From Candidatus Dormiibacterota bacterium (GTDB lineage Bacteria; Chloroflexota; Dormibacteria; Aeolococcales; Aeolococcaceae), in assembly GCA_003170875.1 (NCBI GenBank), contig PMYJ01000068.1, positions 1 to 6,621 of the forward strand: DNA of 6,621 nucleotides, read 5' to 3'. The number at the start of each line of letters is the position of its first letter. Positions within the stretch are counted from its first letter, which is position 1. Positions 1-4,911 of the stretch are shown piece after piece. The position numbers were made by a program, and so were the translations under genes. A model generated the notes under the pieces. That model searched no databases. It was not told where the DNA came from and saw only the letters and a program-made list of their open reading frames with translations.

Positions 1-75
1 CTGGATCTGGCGGCTGCCGTCGGGCTCCTCTACCTCTTCCGCCGGCGCGGGTGGCTGGGCGGCCCGACCGAATGA
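1..75 (+). CDS. C-terminal end of a membrane protein (partial)
   Basis: The first 25 codons of the window read in frame to a TGA stop. They encode a short hydrophobic stretch (LDLAAAVGLLYLF) followed by an arginine cluster (RRR) and a short polar tail ending in GGPTE. This looks like a last transmembrane helix followed by a positively charged cytoplasmic tail. The gene begins outside the window, so the family cannot be named. It converges on the DUF2630 gene, whose stop lies about 10 nt away, and no terminator hairpin is visible between them. Confidence 0.6.
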   Translation: MDLAAAVGLLYLFRRRGWLGGPTE

Positions 76-85
76 GGCCTCCGGC

Positions 86-331
86 TCACCCCGTATAACC
101 CTCAACCGTGCCGGCGGAGCGCTGCGCGGCCTCGTCGGGGTCCAGGCCGTACTCGCGCCGGGCCTGGCGCTGACGGAGGAGGTCCCAGCACTGGTCGAGG
201 TGGACCTGAACCTCACCGAGCCGGCGCTGCTGCTCCCCGTCCATCCCGTGGCCATCCGCCGCGTGCGCGTAGAGCGCGTCCTCCTCGCCCACCAGCCGTT
301 CGATGTGCTGCAGAACGTCGGCGTCTTCCAT
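86..331 (-). CDS. DUF2630 family protein
   Basis: This 81-residue protein matches my memory of the DUF2630 family, small proteins common in actinobacteria and relatives. An N-terminal helix carries the I-x-x-LVxEE pattern (residues 10-17). The signature LDQCWDLLRQRQARRE lies at 45-60, followed by GLDPDEA (62-68) and a C-terminal GTVEGY (74-79). It is soluble, highly charged and probably a short helical hairpin, with no signal peptide or membrane segment. The ATG start is supported by a full AGGAGGT ribosome binding site (337-343) 5 nt upstream. The length is normal for the family. The biochemical function is unknown. It is transcribed divergently from the DUF1275 gene and may share a regulatory region with it. 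Confidence 0.88.
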   Translation of the reverse strand: MEDADVLQHIERLVGEEDALYAHAADGHGMDGEQQRRLGEVQVHLDQCWDLLRQRQARREYGLDPDEAAQRSAGTVEGYTG

Positions 332-406
332 GGCGAACCTCCTCGCCTCCCGGCGGCGGGGCGCTCTGCCGGGAGGGCTTTCCCTGCCATCCTCTCACGA
401 GATCCG

Positions 407-418
407 GTCACCGGTGAC
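407..418. promoter_or_regulatory. Perfect 12-bp palindrome in a divergent intergenic region
   Basis: GTCACCGGTGAC is its own reverse complement. It lies near the middle of the 137-nt gap between the divergently transcribed DUF2630 and DUF1275 genes. Such a site could be a dimeric regulator's operator, but no regulator is encoded nearby. The gap contains no TA dinucleotide, so no consensus -10 box can be placed on either strand. The operator role is inference from position and symmetry only. Confidence 0.3.
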
Positions 419-468
419 GCCACCGCGGACGGGCGTCCACGGCCACGGTGAGGCGCGAGGAGGGCCCC

Positions 469-1200
469 ATGGACACCGTTGCGAGAGCTCTGCTGACCGA
501 CCTCCGGGACACCCTGTTGCCGGGGCGCGGCGGCAAGTACGGCCTGCTGCCGCCCCTGCTGGTCGGCTTGACCGTGATCACCGGCCTCGTCGACGCCTTC
601 AGCTACCTGACCCTGGGCCACGTCTTCGTCGCCAACATGACCGGCAACGTCGTCTTCCTCGCCTTCGGATTGGTCGGCGTCGGCGGGTTCTCGGTGGCCA
701 CGTCGCTGGTCGCCATCGGCGCCTTCATCCTCGGAGCGCTGGGAGGTGGTCTCTTCCGCTCGCGCCTCAGCTCGCGACTCCGGCGGCAGCTCGCCGTGGC
801 GACCGGCACCCAGCTGCTCCTCCTGGTCGCCGGCGTGATCCTCTCCGCCATCGCGGGCGGAGCGATCCAGGGAGGCCTTCGCTACGGCCTCGTCGCCGTG
901 CTGGCCGTCGCCATGGGGATCCAGAACGCGACCGCGCGCGGCCTCGCCGTCCCCGACCTGACCACGACCGTCCTCACCATGACGATTACCGGAATCGCCG
1001 CCGACACCCACGTGGCGGGGGGCACCGGCTCCAAGGCCGGCCGCCGCTTGATCTCCATCGCCGCGATGCTGGGCGGCGCGGTGGCCGGCGGGGCCCTGAT
1101 CCTTCGCGGCCAGGTCACCGCATCGCTGGTGATCGCGGTGATCCTGCTGGCAGTCGTCACCGGAGGGACACGCCTGGCTCCCGACGCGATCAAGAGCTGA
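469..1200 (+). CDS. DUF1275 (YoaK-like) multipass membrane protein
   Basis: This 243-residue integral membrane protein has the DUF1275 layout. The hallmark N-terminal block is G-LVDAFSYLTLGHVFVANMTGN (about residues 39-60), and the second conserved block, MGIQNATARG (149-158), is followed by TTTVLTMTITG (165-175). Hydrophobic segments fall at roughly 27-47, 60-93, 108-130, 139-155, 195-212 and 216-231, consistent with about six helices. The ATG is preferred over a GTG seven codons upstream because AGGAGG (458-463) lies 5 nt before it. Family members are predicted inner-membrane proteins, some described as transporters, but no substrate is established. The gene is monocistronic in appearance, divergent from DUF2630, and of normal length. 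Confidence 0.9.
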   Translation: MDTVARALLTDLRDTLLPGRGGKYGLLPPLLVGLTVITGLVDAFSYLTLGHVFVANMTGNVVFLAFGLVGVGGFSVATSLVAIGAFILGALGGGLFRSRLSSRLRRQLAVATGTQLLLLVAGVILSAIAGGAIQGGLRYGLVAVLAVAMGIQNATARGLAVPDLTTTVLTMTITGIAADTHVAGGTGSKAGRRLISIAAMLGGAVAGGALILRGQVTASLVIAVILLAVVTGGTRLAPDAIKS

Positions 1201-1241
1201 GGGCTGGGCGGGGTAGTCACAGCCGGGCGCGCCGGGACCGT

Positions 1242-1259
1242 TGACCGTACGGCCGGTCA
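1242..1259. other. Small inverted repeat downstream of the DUF1275 gene
   Basis: TGACCG (1242-1247) and CGGTCA (1254-1259) form a 6-bp stem with a 6-nt loop, about 40 nt after the DUF1275 stop. No T tract follows. It could be a weak terminator or a protein-binding site ahead of the SGNH hydrolase gene, and chance is possible at this GC content. Confidence 0.2.
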
Positions 1260-1342
1260 GCGGGCCGGAGCGACTCGAACCTGTGATGAAGCGATGGCGG
1301 CGGATGTCGCCTCTTCCGGGCGGTGCCATCCTCGGCCTCGCC

Positions 1343-2323
1343 GTGGCTGACAGAGTCTGCACCAGGTGCTGGACGTGGTTCCCCGGCACCCTCGGGAACT
1401 GTCCACAGTGCGGTGCCCCGCTCACTGCGGCCAACGCCGCCCCGCCGCCGCCTGGCCTCGCTCCCCCTCCCTACGCCGAGCCGCACCCGTCGCCCCCTGT
1501 CGCTCCGGAGAGGGGGGTGAACCGGCTCCGGTGGGTGCTGGTGACCGCGATCTTCGCCGCCGTCGTCCTGGCCGTCTTCCCGCTGCCCCAGCTCGGCCTC
1601 TGGGGCAACCCGGGATGCAGTTTCCCCGGAGCGACCTGCACCAAGGTCCTCTTCATCGGTGACAGCTACACCTCGGTCAATGACCTCCCCGCCACCTTCG
1701 CCGAGCTCGCGTGGGCGGGCGGCCACCGGGTCCAGACTGAGGCCCTGGACGAGGGAGGCTGGACCCTGGCAGAGCATCTGGCGGCCTCAGAGACGGCGCC
1801 GACCATCGACTCCGAGCGGTGGGACGACGTGGTCCTGCAGGAGCAGAGCCAGATCCCGTCACTCGCCGTGGACAGGGCCGGGATGATGTATCCGGCGGCG
1901 ACCAAGCTGGTCTCCTTGATCCGCCGGCAGGGTGCGCATCCGATCTTCTACCTCACCTTCGCGCACCAGGACGGATGGCCGGACGCGGGTCTCCCCGACT
2001 ACCCGAGCATGCAGGCCGCCATCGATGCCGGCTACTTGGGAATATCCGACCAGCTGGACGTGCCGGTGGCGCCCGTGGGCGCCGCCTGGCAGACCGTGGT
2101 TGATGAGGCGTCCCATCCGGGCATGTGGCAGTCCGACGGCAGCCACCCCACGTTGAGTGGCACCTACCTCGCCGCCTGCGTCTTCTACGCGACCGTCTTC
2201 CGGCAGACCCCGGTCGCGCTGGGCTTCGACGACGGCCTTCCGAGAGGCGAGGCCCGCAGCCTGCAGACCGTGGCGGCGGCCACCGTTCTCGGCGACCCCG
2301 CGCATTGGGGACTGCCAACGTAG
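1343..2323 (+). CDS. Membrane-anchored SGNH/GDSL-type hydrolase with N-terminal zinc ribbon
   Basis: Read from GTG 1343, the protein has 326 residues in four parts. A zinc ribbon carries paired CxxC motifs (C6/C9 and C20/C23). A Pro/Ala-rich linker spans about 28-58, and a single transmembrane helix about 62-80 follows basic residues. The SGNH-fold hydrolase domain runs from about 101 to the end. Block I is FIGDSYTSVND, with nucleophile S108. Block V is SDGSHPTLSG, with D265 and H268 completing the triad. LQEQS (165-169) sits where classical members have GxND, resembling DUF4886-type SGNH proteins. The expected topology is zinc ribbon inside and hydrolase outside. C92 and C99 just after the helix could form a disulfide. 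The likely chemistry is ester or acyl hydrolysis, substrate unknown. The start is uncertain because no good ribosome binding site precedes any candidate: TTG 1241, ATG 1286, ATG 1304 or GTG 1343. I chose 1343 because it places the zinc ribbon at the N-terminus. Confidence 0.82.
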   Translation: MADRVCTRCWTWFPGTLGNCPQCGAPLTAANAAPPPPGLAPPPYAEPHPSPPVAPERGVNRLRWVLVTAIFAAVVLAVFPLPQLGLWGNPGCSFPGATCTKVLFIGDSYTSVNDLPATFAELAWAGGHRVQTEALDEGGWTLAEHLAASETAPTIDSERWDDVVLQEQSQIPSLAVDRAGMMYPAATKLVSLIRRQGAHPIFYLTFAHQDGWPDAGLPDYPSMQAAIDAGYLGISDQLDVPVAPVGAAWQTVVDEASHPGMWQSDGSHPTLSGTYLAACVFYATVFRQTPVALGFDDGLPRGEARSLQTVAAATVLGDPAHWGLPT

Positions 2324-2441
2324 CTGGCGGAGCATTCGGCGCGATCGCGGTGTACGCTACGCAACGCGAGTCACGGTTGCGCCTGCGACCGCACGGTGCC
2401 GGCCTTGCGGGCCACGGACAATCCGGGCGAATGAGAGGACC

Positions 2442-2449
2442 AGGGAGGA
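2442..2449 (+). promoter_or_regulatory. Strong ribosome binding site for the SEC-C gene
   Basis: AGGGAGGA lies 6 nt before GTG 2456. It decides the start of the broken SEC-C gene. The next in-frame ATG (2502) of the visible open frame has no ribosome binding site, while this one leads into a frame that stops after 13 codons at TGA 2495. Confidence 0.6.
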
Positions 2450-2455
2450 ACCACC

Positions 2456-2704
2456 GTGACTGACGAAGAGCTCGACACCAGAGAGCACCGCTTTTGAGCG
2501 GATGAGCAAGCGGCGCCGAGGCTTCCCGTCGGAGGCCGCGGTCAAGCGCGGCCAGCGGACCGTCCACGGCGACAAGGAGCTGCTCGAGAAGCTGGGCCGC
2601 GACGATCCCTGCCCCTGCGGTTCGGGGCGCCGCTTTCAAGCGGTGCTGCCTCCGTTCCGGGCGGCTGGACGGAGCGCGTCGGTCCGACTACTTTCCGCGA
2701 CTGA
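2456..2704 (+). pseudogene. Small SEC-C motif protein interrupted by three +1 shifts at TTT codons
   Basis: The SEC-C motif is a compact zinc-binding element found in SecA and many small proteins. The frame open from ATG 2502 gives a basic segment, then GRDDPCPCGSGRRF, but then loses the expected KRCC. Skipping one T in TTT 2634-2636 restores RRFKRCCLRSG, giving C-x-C-x8-CC. The strong ribosome binding site leads to GTG 2456, whose frame stops at TGA 2495; skipping one T of TTTT 2492-2495 joins it to the SEC-C frame (HRFERMSK). Skipping one T of TTT 2692-2694 gives SDYFRD and a TGA at 2702-2704, at the foot of a strong hairpin. The reconstructed protein has 81 residues, with zinc ligands C52, C54, C63 and C64. 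All three sites lie on Phe codons (F13, F60, F79), and the total shift returns to the starting frame. The second site is well supported; the first and third are inferred. Explanations are sequence error, a decayed gene, or recoding. It is marked as broken because the DNA as given cannot encode the motif in one frame. Confidence 0.72.
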
Positions 2705-2730
2705 GGGCGGTACCCCCGCCCTCAGCTCGC
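2697..2730 (+). terminator. Strong hairpin after the SEC-C gene, probable terminator
   Basis: CTGAGGGCGG (2701-2710) and CCGCCCTCAG (2716-2725) are perfect reverse complements around a 5-nt loop. With a one-base bulge at 2726, GCGA (2697-2700) also pairs with TCGC (2727-2730), giving about 14 bp. The stem starts exactly where the reconstructed SEC-C frame stops (TGA 2702-2704). No T tract follows, so it would be a non-classical or stability-type 3' hairpin. It separates the SEC-C gene from the oxidoreductase gene. Confidence 0.55.
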
Positions 2731-2774
2731 CGGGGGTCTCCTGACATGCGGCTGAAGGGCAGAGGGCAAGCCCG

Positions 2775-2803
2775 CCGCTGGGAGCGCCCGACCGGTCCAG
2801 CGG
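2775..2803. other. Spaced 7-bp inverted repeat upstream of the oxidoreductase gene
   Basis: CCGCTGG (2775-2781) and CCAGCGG (2797-2803) are inverted copies 15 nt apart, about 40-70 nt before the oxidoreductase start. The arrangement suits an operator, but a 7-bp repeat is short and may be chance in GC-rich DNA. Confidence 0.2.
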
Positions 2804-2844
2804 GACGCACCACGGCGCGAGGCTCATCCGCGGAAAATGGGGGC

Positions 2845-3303
2845 ATGACGACCCGCTACCTCCGCCCCGGCTGGTTTACGACCAACGTCTTCAACCGGCT
2901 GGTGGCGGGACTGACCCGCATCGGGATCAGCGTCCTCGGCTCGCGGATCCTGGCGGTGCGCGGTCGCAAGACGGGGCAGTGGCGGACCACCCCGGTCAAC
3001 CTCCTGACCCATGAGGGCGCCCGTTACCTCGTGGCCCCCCGGGGTGTGACCCAGTGGGTGCGCAACGTCCGCGCCGGCTGCGACGTCGAGCTGCGGATCG
3101 GCCGCCGCCGTGAAGCGATCGCCCTGACCGAGCTCGCCGACGATGAGAAGCTGACCGTCCTGCGCCCCTACCTTCGCCGCTGGAAGGTGGAGATCGGCGC
3201 CTTCTTCCAGGGCGTGGGACCGGACGCTCCCGACGCCGACCTGGCGCGGATCGCGCCCGGCTACCCGGCCTTCCGGGTCGAGGCTCGCAAGCACGAGGGC
3301 TGA
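2845..3303 (+). CDS. DDN-family deazaflavin (F420)-dependent oxidoreductase
   Basis: This 152-residue protein matches the family of small split-barrel proteins related to mycobacterial Ddn, which use coenzyme F420H2 to reduce various substrates. Typical features are a PGW near the N-terminus (8-10), the basic GRKTGQWRTTPVNLL segment (40-54), and ARYLVAPRGVTQWVRN (59-74), the part that in relatives contacts the cofactor phosphates. The C-terminal region RPYLRRWKVEIGAFFQGVGPDAPDADL is also characteristic. The frame is open from 2635 upstream, so the 5' end is not fixed by a stop. I chose ATG 2845 because it gives the family's usual N-terminus, and the region before it looks non-coding. There is no good ribosome binding site; a GAAAAT hexamer 7 nt before the ATG would fit a leaderless start, which is speculation. 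The native substrate is unknown. No F420 biosynthesis gene is in the window. Confidence 0.88.
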   Translation: MTTRYLRPGWFTTNVFNRLVAGLTRIGISVLGSRILAVRGRKTGQWRTTPVNLLTHEGARYLVAPRGVTQWVRNVRAGCDVELRIGRRREAIALTELADDEKLTVLRPYLRRWKVEIGAFFQGVGPDAPDADLARIAPGYPAFRVEARKHEG

Positions 3304-3322
3304 CCTCGGGGCCGAGCACAGA

Positions 3323-3341
3323 GACCGGCCGCAGACCGGTC
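3323..3341. terminator. Possible bidirectional hairpin between convergent genes
   Basis: GACCGG (3323-3328) and CCGGTC (3336-3341) form a 6-bp stem with a 7-nt loop. It lies in the short gap between the convergent oxidoreductase and DCC genes and touches the DCC stop codon (3340-3342). The position suits a shared terminator, but there is no T tract on either side. Confidence 0.35.
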
Positions 3342-3711
3342 AGTCGTCAGGGGCGGCGCGGCAGGCCGGCGTGCCGCCGGGAAACCGATGCCGGAAGCGA
3401 GCAACCAGGCCGTACACCGCCCAGGCAGCCCACGAAGACGGCGGACGCAGACACAGCCAACCCAGCACTCGCCACGAGCCGCCGAACGCTTGGAGTGCTT
3501 TTCCGATCGCCCGATGGCCGCGATGCAAGCGGCCCGCGCCGTCGACCCACCATGCGGCTGCCGACACGTCTCCGGCGGTGAGGCCATACGCCGCGACGTC
3601 GACTCGCTGGCCTGGCACGACGTCAGCATCCTTGAGCCTGCGTTGCGCCCACGTCGCGCATGCGGAGCAGAAGCCACAGGTGCCGTCGAAGATGAGCAGC
3701 GGTCTGTTCAT
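3340..3711 (-). CDS. DCC-family thiol-disulfide oxidoreductase-like protein (DUF393)
   Basis: This 123-residue protein opens with LLIFDGTCGFCSAC, the DxxCxxC signature of the DCC/DUF393 family (D9, C12, C15). Family members have a thioredoxin-like fold and are predicted thiol-disulfide redox proteins, but few have been tested. The central GRLHRGHRAIGKALQAFGG and the C-terminal VYGLVARFRHRF...TPACR segments are also family-like, with C117 near the end. The ATG at 3711 gives the normal length, although its ribosome binding site is weak. It lies 45 nt downstream of the proline dehydrogenase stop on the same strand, so the two are probably co-transcribed. F110 is encoded by TTT followed by C, read normally here, which is relevant to the SEC-C anomaly. 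Confidence 0.88.
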   Translation of the reverse strand: MNRPLLIFDGTCGFCSACATWAQRRLKDADVVPGQRVDVAAYGLTAGDVSAAAWWVDGAGRLHRGHRAIGKALQAFGGSWRVLGWLCLRPPSSWAAWAVYGLVARFRHRFPGGTPACRAAPDD

Positions 3712-3756
3712 CCGCGCAGATCCGGCATCGAGCGCCGTGAGCGCCGGTTCAGCACA

Positions 3757-4734
3757 TCAAGGACGTGGAGTAGCGCTTCCCGTCCGCCCGCGCCTGACCA
3801 GCGATCGTCCGAGCAGGAGCGCGTTGCGAGGATGCTCGCCCACCCGGCGCACGGCGTACGGCCACCAGGCGACGCCGAACGCCACGTAGAGTCGCACCGC
3901 GTAGCCCTCTGCCCGCAACCGCCGCTCACCCTCCCGATGGGCGCCGTAGAGGAACTCGAACTCGTATCCGTCCTGCTGCACGCCCATCCCCCGCGCGAGC
4001 TCGGCGACACGCCCGATGAGCCCGTCGTCGTGGGTGGCGAAGACCGGGTGCAGGCCGGCCTGGCGCGCCGGCGGGCTGAGCATCGTTCGCGCCAGCGAGA
4101 GGTAGCTGCGCTGGATGGCGGCCTTCCCCTGGTGGTCGTGCTCCGGGCCCCGGGGGAAAGCGCCCTTCACCAGGCGGACCGCTGGCGCGCGGGTCAGGAC
4201 GCTTTCGAGATCGCCCTCGGTTCGCCGCAGCCGGGCCTGCAGGGTCACCGCGACCGGAAGCCCCTGGTCGAGGAGATCCCGCTGTAGGCGGAGCGTCGGC
4301 TCCACCAGGGAGAGGTCCTCCATGTCCAGCATCAGGAAGTTGCGTCCGGCCACCGGTTGGACGGCCACGGAGCGGGCGATCCGCTCTGCGTTGGCGCTGC
4401 AGAGGTCCGGGCTAGCCAGCTGTCCGATCGCGGTCGGGTCGACCGAGACCTGGACGTCGAGCCCGGCCGCACCCAGGAGCTGGGAGACGGCAAGGGACGC
4501 CTCGACGGTGCGGTCGATGAGCGCGGGGTCGCTGACGTACTCGCCCAGGTAGGAGAGCGAGGCGGAGATGCCCCGCCCGTCGCGCAGCCGGCGCGCGGCG
4601 GCCACCGCGGCCTCCGGTCCCCCCACCACCACGAAGCGGCGGGCGAGCGCCGTGGCTCCCCCATGACGCTGCATGAGGGCCGTGACCCGCTCGCTCCGGG
4701 CCAGCCGGATCATGGTTTGCTGCCAGAGATCCAT
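3757..4734 (-). CDS. Proline dehydrogenase (monofunctional, FAD-dependent)
   Basis: This 325-residue protein catalyses the first step of proline breakdown, oxidising L-proline to pyrroline-5-carboxylate with FAD. It is the size of stand-alone bacterial enzymes rather than the bifunctional PutA. Motifs along the TIM barrel are SYLGEYV (61-67), LMLDME (134-139), TLQARLRRTEGDL (164-176), RLVKGAF (187-193, with the conserved Lys at 190), FATHDD (232-237), YEFEFLYG (257-264) and the C-terminal AFGVAWWPYAVRRVGEHPRN (285-304). Y293, R296 and R297 correspond to the substrate-binding Y-x-x-RR. Relatives often have Tyr after QA where this protein has Arg 168. The ATG at 4734 follows TTGGAGG with 4 nt spacing. 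tRNA-Lys lies 48 nt upstream on the same strand and the DCC gene follows. The partner pyrroline-5-carboxylate dehydrogenase is not in the window. Confidence 0.93.
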   Translation of the reverse strand: MDLWQQTMIRLARSERVTALMQRHGGATALARRFVVVGGPEAAVAAARRLRDGRGISASLSYLGEYVSDPALIDRTVEASLAVSQLLGAAGLDVQVSVDPTAIGQLASPDLCSANAERIARSVAVQPVAGRNFLMLDMEDLSLVEPTLRLQRDLLDQGLPVAVTLQARLRRTEGDLESVLTRAPAVRLVKGAFPRGPEHDHQGKAAIQRSYLSLARTMLSPPARQAGLHPVFATHDDGLIGRVAELARGMGVQQDGYEFEFLYGAHREGERRLRAEGYAVRLYVAFGVAWWPYAVRRVGEHPRNALLLGRSLVRRGRTGSATPRP

Positions 4735-4782
4735 GGAGCCTCCAATTGCGCTGGACGGCGGAATCGCGACTTCAGGAGAACC

Positions 4783-4858
4783 TGGTACCCGCTACAGGAC
4801 TCGAACCTGTGACCAAGGGATTAAGAGTCCCCTGCTCTACCAACTGAGCTAAGCGGGC
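4783..4858 (-). tRNA. tRNA-Lys (anticodon CTT)
   Basis: The 76-nt minus-strand sequence folds as a standard cloverleaf. The acceptor GCCCGCT pairs with AGCGGGT (one G-T pair at the first position). The D arm is GCTC...GAGC and the anticodon stem GGGGA/TCCCT. The loop CTCTTAA holds anticodon CTT, reading the Lys codon AAG. The variable loop is TGGTC, and the T arm ACAGG-TTCGAGT-CCTGT is fully paired. Discriminator A at 4786 is followed by an encoded CCA (4785-4783). It sits between the PHP gene and proline dehydrogenase and may be processed from a transcript that continues into the latter. Confidence 0.97.
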
Positions 4859-4866
4859 CAGTACGG

Positions 4867-4890
4867 GGCCGGCGATCGGAGCCGCCGGCC
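4867..4890 (-). other. GC-rich hairpin between the PHP gene and tRNA-Lys
   Basis: GGCCGGCG (4867-4874) and CGCCGGCC (4883-4890) form a perfect 8-bp stem with an 8-nt loop, extendable by two G-C pairs past a bulge at 4891. It lies 8 nt before the tRNA 5' end. It could terminate the PAP2-PHP transcript, although no T tract follows, or form part of the tRNA precursor leader if transcription starts near 4899. Confidence 0.4.
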
Positions 4891-4905
4891 ACCCCTCGGC
4901 GTCCG

Positions 4906-4911
4906 ATTCTA
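4906..4911 (-). promoter_or_regulatory. Candidate -10 box for tRNA-Lys
   Basis: On the minus strand this reads TAGAAT, one base from the TATAAT consensus. It starts inside the PHP gene's TAG stop codon. Transcription would begin near 4899, giving a leader of about 40 nt that contains the GC-rich hairpin before the tRNA. No convincing -35 box is seen 17-18 nt upstream, so support is modest. Confidence 0.33.

Noticed and set aside
303..1244. Long overlapping 313-residue frame on the plus strand.
   Set aside because: It is Arg/Pro/Gly-rich shadow sequence overlapping the well-supported DUF1275 gene, and it resembles no family.
1255..1345. A second tRNA gene on the minus strand around the T-arm-like sequence.
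   Set aside because: The 3' half of the T stem does not pair, and no acceptor, D arm or anticodon arm can be found.
2492..2694. Genome-wide quadruplet decoding of TTTY as Phe.
   Set aside because: The DCC gene has an in-frame TTT followed by C (F110) that is read as an ordinary triplet and gives a family-like C-terminus. Any recoding would have to be local.
2635..3303. Fusion of the SEC-C motif to the DDN-family oxidoreductase, since that frame is open throughout.
   Set aside because: The stretch from 2705 to 2844 looks non-coding, contains a strong hairpin, and a normal family N-terminus begins at 2845. The open frame is expected at this GC content.
3388..4287. 299-residue plus-strand frame antisense to the DCC and proline dehydrogenase genes.
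   Set aside because: It has low-complexity shadow composition, and both minus-strand genes carry clear family motifs.
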